Source: an uncultured Bacteroidales bacterium
Lineage (GTDB): Bacteria; Bacteroidota; Bacteroidia; Bacteroidales; Bacteroidaceae
NCBI GenBank assembly: GCA_902778265.1
Contig: CACYXI010000015.1
Coordinates: forward strand, 1-41,023
Reading direction: 5' to 3'
DNA: 41,023 nt
Shown here: positions 15,543 through 24,363 of the stretch, piece after piece
How positions within the stretch are numbered: the first letter of the stretch is position 1
How the letters are laid out: every line of letters starts with the position of its first letter
The notes under the pieces: generated by a model
The model's database searches: none
What the model saw: the letters and a program-made list of their open reading frames with translations, nothing else
What the model was told of the DNA's origin: nothing
Position numbers and translations under genes: made by a program

Positions 15543-18500
15543 ATGCAAGATTTTATTCATCTACACGTTCATACGTATTATTCCATACTTGACGGACAGG
15601 CGTCTGTCAGCAAACTCGTCGACAAAGCTGTTGCCGACGGGATGAAAGGTATTGCTATTACCGACCATGGAAATATGTTCGGTATAAAGGAGCTTTTCGA
15701 CTACTGTAACGGAGTCAACAAGAAGCTCAAGGCGGATGGTAAGGAACCTTTCAAGCCTATCTTCGGTTGTGAGATGTACGTTGCGCACCATAATAAGGAG
15801 GATATGGTTAAGGCAAATGGCGACCTTGGCGGTTATCACCTCATTGTTCTTGCCAAGAACTTCAACGGATATAAGAACCTTATACGCCTCGTTTCGCGTG
15901 CGTGGGTAGATGGATATTATGGTCGTCCGCGAACCGACCGCAAGGATCTTGCTGCATTCCACGAAGACCTTATCATCTGCTCTGCCTGTATCGGTGGAGA
16001 GGTGCCTAAGAAGATTCTCGAAGGCGATATAGAGGGCGCTCGTGAGGCTGTGGAGTGGTATCACAACATCTGGGGCGACGACTATTACCTTGAGTTGCAG
16101 CGTCATGAGGTGAAAGATCCTGGTATTATGGCGAATCGTGAGACATTCCCACTTCAGCAGAAGGCTAACCGCGTGCTGATGGATTTTGCGAAGGAATATG
16201 GCATAAAACTGATATGTACCAACGACTCACACTTCGTTGATAAGGAGAATGCAGAGGCGCACGACCATCTGCTGTGCCTTTCTACGGGTAAGGATCTTGA
16301 CGACCCCGACCGTATGCGCTATACCAAGCAAGAATGGTTCAAGACTAAGGCGGAGATGAACGAGATCTTCTCTGATGTGCCAGAGGCTCTAAGCAACACC
16401 CTTGAGATTCTTGATAAGGTGGAGACCTACAACATTGAGAGCGACCCTATCATGCCTTTCTTCCCTATACCTGAGAGCTTCGGTACAGAGGAGGAGTGGA
16501 GAAAGAAATATACAGAGGAGGACTTATATAAGGAGTTCACCAGCGACGAGAACGGTGAGAACCAGATGTCAGAGGAGGATGGTCAGAAGAAGATCAAGAA
16601 ACTTGGCGGATATGATAAGATCTACCGAGTGAAGTTTGAGGCCGACTATCTTGCAAAGCTTGCATACGAGGGTGCGCAGAGAATATATGGAAGTGGCACT
16701 CCCGATAATCTCACGGCTGATAAGTTGATTAAAGGCTCTTATGGAATACCAGAGGATGTGGAGGACAGAATCCGATTCGAGCTTCATATTATGAAGACGA
16801 TGGGTTTCCCTGGCTACTTCCTCATCGTATCAGACTTTATCAATTCTGCTCGTGACGAGCTTGGCGTATGGGTAGGCCCTGGCCGTGGATCTGCCGCTGG
16901 TAGCGTTGTGGCATATTGTCTTGGTATCACAAAGATAGACCCTCTGAAGTACGACCTTCTTTTTGAGCGTTTCCTTAATCCTGACCGTATCTCTTTGCCT
17001 GATATTGATACCGACTTCGACGATGATGGTCGTGGTAAGGTGTTGCAATGGGTTATGAATAAATACGGTAAGGAGAATTGCGCCCATATCATCACCTACG
17101 GTACTATGGCGGCAAAGAACTCTATCAAGGATGTTGCCCGTGTGGAGAAACTGCCTCTTGATAGGAGTAATGCGCTGTGTAAGGCTATGCCAGACCGACT
17201 TCCTGACGGCATGAAGCCAAAGCTTGCCAATTACCTGAAGTGTACTCCTGAGCTTCAGCAAGCAGAGGCAAGTGCCGATCCTCGCGAGGCTAATACTATC
17301 AAATATGCCAAGATGCTTGAGGGTACCGTGCGCTCTACTGGTATTCATGCCTGTGGCTTCATCATCTGTCGAGACCCTATTTCCGACCATGTACCTGTAT
17401 CTACTGCCGACGACCCTGATTTCCCGGAAATCAAGACGGCTGTAACCCAATATGACGGTCACGTTATCGAGTCAACAGGTCTTATCAAAATGGACTTCCT
17501 CGGACTCAAAACCCTCTCTGAGCAAAAGGAATGCTGTAAACTCGTGAAGCAGACGCGAGGCATAGACATTGACCTCGACCATATTCCTATCGACGACCCT
17601 GCCACATACAAATTGTATCAGGAGGGTAAGACGGTAGGTACATTCCAGTTTGAATCGGCTGGTATGCAGAAGTATCTGCGTGAGCTACATCCTACTGTCT
17701 TCGAGGATCTTATCGCGATGAATGCCCTCTACCGTCCGGGGCCTATGGACTATATCCCTTCGTTCATTGCCCGTAAGAATGGTCGTGAAGAGATTAAATA
17801 TGATATTCCTTGTACGGAGAAGTATCTGAAGGACACCTACGGAATCACGGTGTATCAGGAGCAGGTGATGCTGCTCTCCCGTCAGCTTGCCAACTTCACC
17901 CGAGGCGAGTCTGATGCCCTTCGTAAGGCGATGGGTAAGAAGAAGAAGGACATCGTTGACAAGATGAAGCCTAAGTTCATCGAGGGCGGTGTGTCAAACG
18001 GTCATGATCCTAAGATTCTGGAGAAGATCTGGGCTGACTGGGAAAAGTTTGCTTCATACGCCTTCAACAAGTCTCATGCTGCTTGCTACTCATGGGTGGC
18101 TTACCAGACGGCGTACCTAAAGGCTAACTATCCTGCTGAGTTCATGGCGTCTCTTATGACTCGCCGTCGCTCGGATATTAAGGAAATCACCAAACTCATG
18201 GACGAGTGTAAGTCGTTGGGCATCCCAACCAAGGGACCTGACGTAAACGAGTCTATGGATGGCTTTACCGTGAACAAGAAAGGCGAGATTCGTTTCGGAC
18301 TTTCAGGCATCAAGGGTATGAGTGATGCTGCTGTACAGGCTATCATTGCCGAGAGGGAGGCTAACGGTCCATACGAGGATGTCTACGCTCTCGTTGAGCG
18401 CGTACCTTCGTCTTCTATGAACAAAAAGGCACTTGAATGCCTTGCCATTAGCGGCGGACTTGACTGTTTCGGTCTTCAGCGTGAGCAGTATGTGGGTGAG

Positions 18501-19304
18501 GTGGTCAATAACTTCACATTTATTGATCTGCTGAGCCGATACGGCAACCAGTATCAGACGGCAAAGTCGGAGGCTGCCAATTCCCTGTTTGGTGATTTTG
18601 GTTGTGTGGAGATAAATAAACCAAAGCCTGCACACGTGCATGAGTGGAGTACCATAGAACGATTGAACCGTGAGCGTGAACTGGTGGGTATCTATCTTTC
18701 AGCCCATCCGCTTGATGATCATGCCGTAGTATTGAAGAATCTATGCAACAAGCAATGTGTTGATCTTGGGGCTGATGCCGACAAGGAAGAGCTTGCAAAG
18801 ATGGACGTTGTATGTGTCGGCGGTATCGTGACGGGTCTGCGTGAGGGCTTCACCAAGCGTGGCACACCATTCGGTATCGTCACGATAGAGGACTATGGAG
18901 GTGCTGGCGAGATAGCCTTCTTCGACGACTGGGCTCAATGGCGCGGAATGTTCATGGAAGGCAGTTCGCTGTTCATCAAGATAAAGTACGAGAAGAAATT
19001 CCCTACGAGCACCTATATCAGCAGTAAGGTGCAGAGCGTGGAGTATCTGGCAGACGTGCGCGACAAACTCATCCGCAAGCTCACACTCGTCATTAACATC
19101 GACGACCTCACAGAGCTTGACGCCACCGAGCTTGTTGATGAGATAGAAGAGTCGAAGGGCGAGGTGGAACTGGATATACAATGCCACTCCGTAAAGCTGA
19201 TGCGCCCTGTCAATCTCGTTTCGCACACTCGCAGGGTGAGCGTAAGCAAGACGCTGATAGACTTCCTCGATAGTAAGAGTGCTATTGAGTACAAAATAAA
19301 CTAA
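15543..19304 (+). CDS. dnaE: DNA polymerase III alpha subunit
   Basis: A 1253-residue replicative polymerase. The start at 15543 (MQDFIHLHVHTYYSILDG) matches the usual DnaE N-terminus; the ATG at 15504 would lie upstream of the promoter. The N-terminal PHP domain keeps the metal ligands seen in active PHP domains: His8, His10, Asp17, the ITDHGN, GCEMYV, GYHLIV and CSACIGG motifs, and Asp/His in NDSHF. The polymerase core has GPGRGSAAGSVVAY and PDIDTDF (about residues 486-492) with catalytic aspartates. Helix-hairpin-helix and OB-fold regions follow, ending LIDFLDSKSAIEYKIN. An insertion rich in E/D/K near residues 330-360 precedes the palm. It is transcribed alone and ends at a strong terminator. 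Confidence 0.97.
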   Translation: MQDFIHLHVHTYYSILDGQASVSKLVDKAVADGMKGIAITDHGNMFGIKELFDYCNGVNKKLKADGKEPFKPIFGCEMYVAHHNKEDMVKANGDLGGYHLIVLAKNFNGYKNLIRLVSRAWVDGYYGRPRTDRKDLAAFHEDLIICSACIGGEVPKKILEGDIEGAREAVEWYHNIWGDDYYLELQRHEVKDPGIMANRETFPLQQKANRVLMDFAKEYGIKLICTNDSHFVDKENAEAHDHLLCLSTGKDLDDPDRMRYTKQEWFKTKAEMNEIFSDVPEALSNTLEILDKVETYNIESDPIMPFFPIPESFGTEEEWRKKYTEEDLYKEFTSDENGENQMSEEDGQKKIKKLGGYDKIYRVKFEADYLAKLAYEGAQRIYGSGTPDNLTADKLIKGSYGIPEDVEDRIRFELHIMKTMGFPGYFLIVSDFINSARDELGVWVGPGRGSAAGSVVAYCLGITKIDPLKYDLLFERFLNPDRISLPDIDTDFDDDGRGKVLQWVMNKYGKENCAHIITYGTMAAKNSIKDVARVEKLPLDRSNALCKAMPDRLPDGMKPKLANYLKCTPELQQAEASADPREANTIKYAKMLEGTVRSTGIHACGFIICRDPISDHVPVSTADDPDFPEIKTAVTQYDGHVIESTGLIKMDFLGLKTLSEQKECCKLVKQTRGIDIDLDHIPIDDPATYKLYQEGKTVGTFQFESAGMQKYLRELHPTVFEDLIAMNALYRPGPMDYIPSFIARKNGREEIKYDIPCTEKYLKDTYGITVYQEQVMLLSRQLANFTRGESDALRKAMGKKKKDIVDKMKPKFIEGGVSNGHDPKILEKIWADWEKFASYAFNKSHAACYSWVAYQTAYLKANYPAEFMASLMTRRRSDIKEITKLMDECKSLGIPTKGPDVNESMDGFTVNKKGEIRFGLSGIKGMSDAAVQAIIAEREANGPYEDVYALVERVPSSSMNKKALECLAISGGLDCFGLQREQYVGEVVNNFTFIDLLSRYGNQYQTAKSEAANSLFGDFGCVEINKPKPAHVHEWSTIERLNRERELVGIYLSAHPLDDHAVVLKNLCNKQCVDLGADADKEELAKMDVVCVGGIVTGLREGFTKRGTPFGIVTIEDYGGAGEIAFFDDWAQWRGMFMEGSSLFIKIKYEKKFPTSTYISSKVQSVEYLADVRDKLIRKLTLVINIDDLTELDATELVDEIEESKGEVELDIQCHSVKLMRPVNLVSHTRRVSVSKTLIDFLDSKSAIEYKIN

Positions 19305-19323
19305 TTATACTGTGGAGGGGGAA

Positions 19324-19366
19324 ATGCAACTGTGTAACAAAGAACGTTACACAGTTGCATTTTTTA
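19324..19366 (+). terminator. Intrinsic terminator of dnaE
   Basis: A perfect 15-bp stem: ATGCAACTGTGTAAC (19324-19338) and GTTACACAGTTGCAT (19346-19360), a 7-nt loop and a run of T. It lies 20 nt after the stop codon. The rest of the 19305-19587 gap holds the promoter of the next operon and no gene. Confidence 0.9.
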
Positions 19367-19509
19367 TATACCATGACGATTCATTTGTACTCTCTTTTTG
19401 TATATTTAGCGTTCTCTTTATAATTCTATACATAAATACTAAGCGACTGAAAAACACGAACGATACATCGCGCACGACATTTGTTAAAGTGTTCTAAAAT
19501 TTTAGGTAT

Positions 19510-19521
19510 ATCGCTTGCGAT
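19510..19521. promoter_or_regulatory. Candidate operator for the OhrR/MarR regulator
   Basis: ATCGCTTGCGAT is a 12-nt dyad with 5-bp arms overlapping the -33 region of the gpx promoter. MarR/OhrR repressors usually bind short A/T-flanked dyads over their own promoter, and the regulator gene is second in this operon. Assignment is by position only. Confidence 0.35.
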
Positions 19522-19544
19522 GTAAATTATTTCCACTACCTTTG
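19514..19544 (+). promoter_or_regulatory. Bacteroidetes-type promoter of the gpx-ohrR operon
   Basis: CTTG at 19514-19517, a 19-nt spacer, then TACCTTTG at 19537-19544. Start of transcription is expected near 19549, about 40 nt before the ATG at 19588. Confidence 0.7.
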
Positions 19545-19587
19545 CGGCATAAAATATCGCAAACGACTCAAAAAATACGGAAAAGAC

Positions 19588-20136
19588 ATGGCTAAAATTT
19601 ATGATTTCAAGGCTCTGACGAGCAAAGGCAAGGAGATTGATTTCTCTCAGTTTGAAGGTAAGGTTCTGCTGATTGTCAACACGGCAAGCAAGTGTGGATT
19701 CACCCCTCAGTTCGCTGGACTGGAGGAACTGAATCAGAAGTACAAGGACAAGGGACTGGTCATCATCGGTTTCCCTTGCAATCAGTTTAAGGAGCAGGAT
19801 CCGGGTACAGACGGAGAGATTGCGGAGTTCTGCCAAATCAATTATGGCGTGACCTTTCAGATTATGAAGAAGACTGATGTGAATGGCGCAGCTGCAGAAC
19901 CAATCTTTGAGTACCTAAAGGCACAGGCTCCGACAGAGGAGTATAACGGAATAAAAGCAAAAGCTGCAAAGACTCTCTTCAAGGCTATCAGCAATAGCGT
20001 GGAGAAGGACAGCGACATTAAGTGGAATTTCACTAAGTTCCTCATTTCGAAGGACGGCGAAGAAATCAGGCGCTATGCTCCGACCACAGAGCCAAAGGAC
20101 TTCGAGAAGGACGTAGAAGCAAGGCTGGGAGTTTAG
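19588..20136 (+). CDS. Glutathione peroxidase family (thioredoxin-dependent thiol peroxidase)
   Basis: A 182-residue cytoplasmic peroxidase of the GPx fold. NTASKCGFTPQ carries the peroxidatic Cys36; GFPCNQF (Cys64) and the C-terminal WNFTKFLI complete the catalytic site. A further cysteine, Cys82 in AEFCQINYGVTF, sits where the resolving cysteine of non-selenium, thioredoxin-using GPx proteins lies, so thioredoxin rather than glutathione is the likely reductant. It is the first gene of an operon, 3 nt ahead of a peroxide-sensing regulator, which supports a role in removing lipid or organic hydroperoxides. Confidence 0.93.
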   Translation: MAKIYDFKALTSKGKEIDFSQFEGKVLLIVNTASKCGFTPQFAGLEELNQKYKDKGLVIIGFPCNQFKEQDPGTDGEIAEFCQINYGVTFQIMKKTDVNGAAAEPIFEYLKAQAPTEEYNGIKAKAAKTLFKAISNSVEKDSDIKWNFTKFLISKDGEEIRRYAPTTEPKDFEKDVEARLGV

Positions 20137-20139
20137 AGT

Positions 20140-20580
20140 ATGCATGCAGAGTTACAACTTGACAATCAGATTTGCTTCCGTCTCTATACGGCAACAAGAC
20201 TGATTACGCAGGCCTACACACCAATATTGACTGAGTTGGGGATTACCTATCCTCAGTATCTCGTATTGATGGTGCTATGGGAGAAGGACGAACAGTCAGT
20301 ATGCGAAATTGCCAATCGTCTGCTTCTGGAAACAAACACCGTTACCCCATTGCTTCAGCGCATGGAGAAACAGGGTATCGTAATCCGTAAGAAAGGCGAG
20401 CAGGACAAGCGTCAGCAGATTGTCAGTCTCACTTCTAAAGGCAAGGTATTAGAGGAACAGGCCTATGCAAAGATTCCTCCTGGCATGGGCAAGCAGCTTT
20501 CCGCCTGTCCGCTGAAATTAGCCGACTATCAGCATCTGGCACAGGAACTTGATTCAATAATTACAACTTTAAAGAAATAA
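20140..20580 (+). CDS. OhrR-type MarR family transcriptional regulator
   Basis: A 146-residue winged helix-turn-helix repressor. The N-terminus LDNQICFRLYTATRLITQAY places Cys12 exactly where OhrR proteins have the peroxide-reactive cysteine, and PILTELGITYPQYLVLMVLWE is typical of the group. The DNA-binding helix region is SVCEIANRLLLETNTVTPLLQRM and the wing is RKKGEQDKRQQIVSLT. OhrR proteins release DNA after cysteine oxidation by organic hydroperoxides. The gene lies 3 nt after gpx and is followed after 7 nt by a radical SAM gene, so it probably represses its own operon (inference). Confidence 0.9.
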   Translation: MHAELQLDNQICFRLYTATRLITQAYTPILTELGITYPQYLVLMVLWEKDEQSVCEIANRLLLETNTVTPLLQRMEKQGIVIRKKGEQDKRQQIVSLTSKGKVLEEQAYAKIPPGMGKQLSACPLKLADYQHLAQELDSIITTLKK

Positions 20581-20587
20581 GATAATC

Positions 20588-21691
20588 ATGGCAACAAACG
20601 GAACACCTGATCTTGGTACTTACATGAGCAACAGCATACGTACCATAATGGCAACAGCATATAAGAGTGTGCTGTCAAATCCGCGTGAGGCAAAGTTTGC
20701 ATTCCGTATGCAGACGCTCTTTCAGAAGTCGGAGAGACAGCGCAGGAAGATGAAGGAGCAGGAAGGACTGGAGGTGCCACCATTCCTAATCAGTAGCATC
20801 GCCACTACCTGCAACCTACATTGCAAAGGATGTTACGCACGCAGCAACGGCATAGCCGAGGATGAAGCAGCCAACCAGAAAGCGACTCTGATGCCAGAGC
20901 AATGGAAAAACATCTTCATAGAGGCAGCTGACATGGGCATTAACTTCTCGCTTATTGCTGGTGGTGAGCCATTCATGAGGAAAGACATTCTTGAGAAAAT
21001 CGCCGAGGTGAAAAATATGATATTCCCAATTTTCACCAACGGTACGCTCATAGGCCCTTCCTATATGAAATTTCTGAAGGACAACCTCAACATGGTACCT
21101 ATCATCAGCATAGAGGGAACTGCTATGGGAACAGATGAACGCAGAGGTCAGGGTGTGTTCAAGCGTGCCATGCAGTCTATGGAGATGCTGAAGAAGGAAG
21201 GACTATTCTTTGGCACCAGCATAACAGTAACCACAGAGAACTACCGGCTTGTTACTTCGTCTCAATTCATTGACACATTGCGTGGATATGGCTGTAAGAT
21301 TGTGTTCTACGTAGAATACGTGCCAATAGAGAGGGGAACGGAACATCTTGCTTTCGGAGATGAACATGTGGCTGAAATGGAAAGTCTGCTTGAGGAGCGT
21401 CGTAATGCCTACACAGACATTATCTTCCTTTCTTTCCCAGGCGATGAGAAGGCGCTTGGTGGCTGTCTTGCCTCCGGGCGCGGATTCTTCCACATAGGTC
21501 CTGACGGCTCTGCTGAACCTTGTCCGTTCTCACCTTTCAGCGACAGCAATGTTGCAACAATGGGTGTCAGAAAGGCATTACAGTCGCCGCTATTCCGCAA
21601 GATCCGTGCAGCAAAGGCACTCGGTTGGGAACATACTGGTGGCTGTACACTCTTCGAACATAGAGAAGAAATAGAGAAAATGGCTGTATAA
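20588..21691 (+). CDS. Radical SAM protein with C-terminal extra cysteines
   Basis: A 367-residue radical S-adenosylmethionine enzyme. TTCNLHCKGCYARS carries the CX3CX2C cluster ligands Cys75, Cys79 and Cys82. LIAGGEPFMRKDILE is the SAM-binding GGE motif. The C-terminal part has GGCLASGRGFFHIGPDGSAEPCPFSPFSD and a later GGC, a cysteine pattern like SPASM/twitch domains that bind auxiliary Fe-S clusters. Such proteins modify peptides or other substrates, but no precursor peptide gene is visible here. The N-terminal 65 residues are helical and basic. It is cotranscribed with a peroxidase, an OhrR regulator and a downstream flavodoxin that could supply electrons. Confidence 0.88.
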   Translation: MATNGTPDLGTYMSNSIRTIMATAYKSVLSNPREAKFAFRMQTLFQKSERQRRKMKEQEGLEVPPFLISSIATTCNLHCKGCYARSNGIAEDEAANQKATLMPEQWKNIFIEAADMGINFSLIAGGEPFMRKDILEKIAEVKNMIFPIFTNGTLIGPSYMKFLKDNLNMVPIISIEGTAMGTDERRGQGVFKRAMQSMEMLKKEGLFFGTSITVTTENYRLVTSSQFIDTLRGYGCKIVFYVEYVPIERGTEHLAFGDEHVAEMESLLEERRNAYTDIIFLSFPGDEKALGGCLASGRGFFHIGPDGSAEPCPFSPFSDSNVATMGVRKALQSPLFRKIRAAKALGWEHTGGCTLFEHREEIEKMAV

Positions 21692-21703
21692 AACAACAAA
21701 AAA

Positions 21704-22111
21704 ATGAAAACAGCAATCCGATATTACAGTAAATTTGGCCATACAGAAAAGATGGCAAAGATTGTTGGTGAGCTAACCAACACACGTCCGGAATTGGCAA
21801 GCGTTCGCCTAAGCGAGCCAGTAGATACGCTTTATCTGGGTGGAGGCGTGCTATTAGGAAAAGTAGATAGCAGCATCGTAGAATTTATAAAATCGCTTAC
21901 TCCAGACATGGCGAAGTGTGTTGTCTGCTTTGGATCGAGCGCAATCATCAAGTCGCCTGTACCACAGATGCGCGAGATGCTTCAGGCAAGGGGCATTACT
22001 GTTTCTGATAAGGAGTTTTCATGCAAAGGCTCAATGGGACCTATCCACATGGGACATCCCAACCAAAAGGATCTTGACGACTTCCGTAAGTTCATTCTTA
22101 CAACTATCTAA
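21704..22111 (+). CDS. Flavodoxin-domain protein
   Basis: A 135-residue small flavodoxin-like protein. The N-terminus MKTAIRYYSKFGHTEKMAKIV carries the FMN phosphate-binding loop (YSKFGHTEKMA), and DTLYLGGGVLLGKVDSSIVEF is the second loop. It is a little shorter than classical long-chain flavodoxins. It starts 12 nt after the radical SAM gene, and flavodoxins are common reductants of radical SAM clusters, so it may be a dedicated electron donor (inference). It ends the operon; a large inverted repeat begins one base after the stop. Confidence 0.82.
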   Translation: MKTAIRYYSKFGHTEKMAKIVGELTNTRPELASVRLSEPVDTLYLGGGVLLGKVDSSIVEFIKSLTPDMAKCVVCFGSSAIIKSPVPQMREMLQARGITVSDKEFSCKGSMGPIHMGHPNQKDLDDFRKFILTTI

Positions 22112-22112
22112 C

Positions 22113-22401
22113 TAACGTGAGTTCGACGAATTGCCGTGATCTTTTATCCACTGCGTGGAGCTACACGAGATTTGTCGCAGACCCACTGACCGTAGGGAAG
22201 TAATTTGTCATTAATTCCCACGAATTTATCATTAACACTTTTTCTTTTTGATAAAAATTTATGGAAAATTACTTCCCTGTGGTCAGTGGGTCTGCGACAA
22301 ATCTCGTGATAATTGGCTTTTCCCTTCGGCCGCCGAGCTAAACCTTCACGGATAATTAATGTAGCCAAGCGCAGCGTTTAAAATTCGTCGAACTCACGTT
22401 A
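22113..22401. repeat. Large nested inverted repeat with GAGTTCGACGAA ends
   Basis: Outer arms of 20 bp are perfect (22113-22132 and 22382-22401, containing GAGTTCGACGAATT). Inner arms of about 42 bp with two mismatches lie at 22164-22205 and 22267-22308. No reading frame of note is present. A degraded copy in the opposite orientation lies at 24626-24780, and a minimal hairpin with the same terminal sequence lies at 29409-29450. Copies with shared ends but variable interiors suggest a mobile non-autonomous element. Confidence 0.85.
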
Positions 22402-22512
22402 ACTAATGTAAATTCGACCAATTATAAACGCCTGACAGCACGACAATTTCAAATCACTTTACTATTGAAATAAAAAAGTACATTTTTTTCTGACATTTTT
22501 TCGCAATTTATT

Positions 22513-22543
22513 ATTGCAGTTCTTAGATTTTTTTGTAACTTTG
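22513..22543 (+). promoter_or_regulatory. Bacteroidetes-type promoter of the thioredoxin-fusion gene
   Basis: ATTG at 22513-22516, a 19-nt spacer, then TAACTTTG at 22536-22543. Transcription should start near 22548, giving an unusually long leader of about 220 nt. Confidence 0.65.
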
Positions 22544-22547
22544 CACT

Positions 22548-22769
22548 TGGATAAATGAAGAAGAATAGAGAGACCTTTTAGCTCTTCTCTTTCAAGTCCG
22601 CTTCTAATTCGCTTCTAATCCGCTTTTAATCCGTTTGCCATAACGGACATCAAAAGGGATCCCGATGTGTTTACCACATCGTGATTACTAACGACAATGA
22701 CGAGTGAACAGAGATTGCCGAAAATCTGAAAAAAGAGTAGGTGTGTAAAACTAATCAACTAAAACCATC
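22548..22769 (+). promoter_or_regulatory. Long structured 5' leader
   Basis: The roughly 220-nt untranslated leader contains three tandem 11-nt units of the type CGCTTCTAATC (about 22600-22632), a hairpin TCCGTT (22630-22635)/AACGGA (22642-22647) and a hairpin CGATGTG (22663-22669)/CACATCG (22675-22681). No terminator-like T run follows the second hairpin. It may be a regulatory leader, but it matches no riboswitch class I can name. Confidence 0.4.
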
Positions 22770-24356
22770 ATGAAGGAAACCTGTTTTGCGGTTTTAATGT
22801 CAATTTTGCTATGTTCCTACTTAGGACATGGGGATACGGTAGTGAGTGAACACTTTCTGAGAGGTCAGGAAGTGATGATTGATTCTGGGAATAGGAATAT
22901 GGGACCAAAGCATCTGTTTGGTGATGTGCTTTATGCCTGGGACATGAATTATCATGGCGGAAAACTCACCAAGAACGAGTGGAGGAGAGTGGAGCACTTG
23001 TTGGTGGCTGATGAGCACAATGAGTTGGGGCTTATGGTATTATCACGTGATAGGAACGGTGACCTGTTCGTTCTGAATCGTTTCTGGACGGGGGAGAAGT
23101 TGCACTCTCTGATAAAGATACCTCATGCTGACAGTATTGCTGCCGTTATGGATAAGTCAAAATGGGAAAGCTTTGATCTGAAACAAGTACCAGAAAATAT
23201 CACTATGGGCAATAATTTCGTGTTCACGTCTGATTCTAGCATTCTCGTAGCCGGAATGCTTAAAGAGGCTACCAACCATGCGCTGTTCGAAATCAACTAT
23301 AGGAATCAAAGGATTAGCCCTCTGGATTATTGGCCGGATGCAGGTCCGACAGACAATTGGAACAAACATTTGTATTATGATAAAAACTGCGTTCTTTTGG
23401 GAAATGACAAGGGTAAATTCCTATATCAAAATGGTTGGGTTCCTATGGCTTTCATATTCAGTATTGACGGTATTCATACTGATATTCTGAATGAGTTATA
23501 TCCATATACACCTACCCCGACTCCTCCGGGGAAACGATTGGCTTGCTGCGCTAATAACGACAGGATCTATGTGCTTTTCAGAGATTCAAACTATAAGGGC
23601 GCAAAAATTGACAAATATGATGAAAATGACCCGTGGATATATGGCAATAAGATAGAAGTGTTTGACTGGGATGGCGTAAAGCAACAAGTGATTCATATTG
23701 ACAATTATGGGCAGAACGTGATGCTTTCAGAAGATGGTAAGACTCTTTACCTCGTGTCAGATTATTCCGAGAATATTCCAAATACGTTTATCTATTCTTA
23801 CGACATTAGCAGTCTGGAGGATAATCAGATGATTGATTCTGTAGAGATGTATAGGATTAGTAGGGCTAATGCGGAAAAGAATCTGGCAAGATACGGATGG
23901 AAGGTTAGATCAGTGAAGGAAGGCGATAGGATGGTTGACTTCGTGTTGTATGACTATGACGACAAGCCACATCATCTCAATGAGTTCTTGGGCAGGGGGA
24001 AATACACCGTTCTTGATTTTAGCGCAATAGGTTGTGGCCCTTGCCAGAAAGCAAGGCCATATCTTGAAAAGTTCTACAAGCGATATAAGGACAGGTTCGA
24101 GATGATAACCATTTCCTACGACCAACTGTCAGAGTGGAAGAAGAAGCCTGTAGGGGAAGTGAGCTGGCACGAATGGAACGACCACAACCTGGCTCGTGAT
24201 ATCATCAAGAAGTATGATGTTAAGGGCTTCCCTACTTTCATAATCATTGATTCCAATGGTAAGATACTGAGCAAGAGCCTAACCCTGAAGAATTTCTCAG
24301 AAGCATTGAAGAGAATACTTCCTGCCGGGGAGGTTGATAAGGTTATGGACTTTTAG
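22770..24356 (+). CDS. Propeller-like protein fused to a C-terminal thioredoxin domain (TlpA-like)
   Basis: A 528-residue exported protein. The N-terminus MKETCFAVLMSILLCSYLGHG is a signal-like segment. Residues about 30-390 are beta-rich with repeated strand-turn patterns (VLSRDRNGDLFVLNRFW, MLSEDGKTLYLVSDYSENI), suggesting a beta-propeller related to BF3164-like proteins; this is a tentative call. The C-terminal domain (about residues 395-520) is thioredoxin-like: YTVLDFSAIGCGPCQKARPY with the redox pair Cys422/Cys425 and the cis-proline segment KGFPTFIII. TlpA-like domains act in extracytoplasmic thiol chemistry. The gene is monocistronic, follows a long leader, and is bracketed by inverted copies of the GAGTTCGACGAA element. 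Confidence 0.8.
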   Translation: MKETCFAVLMSILLCSYLGHGDTVVSEHFLRGQEVMIDSGNRNMGPKHLFGDVLYAWDMNYHGGKLTKNEWRRVEHLLVADEHNELGLMVLSRDRNGDLFVLNRFWTGEKLHSLIKIPHADSIAAVMDKSKWESFDLKQVPENITMGNNFVFTSDSSILVAGMLKEATNHALFEINYRNQRISPLDYWPDAGPTDNWNKHLYYDKNCVLLGNDKGKFLYQNGWVPMAFIFSIDGIHTDILNELYPYTPTPTPPGKRLACCANNDRIYVLFRDSNYKGAKIDKYDENDPWIYGNKIEVFDWDGVKQQVIHIDNYGQNVMLSEDGKTLYLVSDYSENIPNTFIYSYDISSLEDNQMIDSVEMYRISRANAEKNLARYGWKVRSVKEGDRMVDFVLYDYDDKPHHLNEFLGRGKYTVLDFSAIGCGPCQKARPYLEKFYKRYKDRFEMITISYDQLSEWKKKPVGEVSWHEWNDHNLARDIIKKYDVKGFPTFIIIDSNGKILSKSLTLKNFSEALKRILPAGEVDKVMDF

Positions 24357-24363
24357 TGATATA

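Noticed and set aside
16830-17462. A 210-codon minus-strand frame inside dnaE
   Set aside because: It lies wholly opposite the catalytic region of dnaE and has no recognisable domain or start context.
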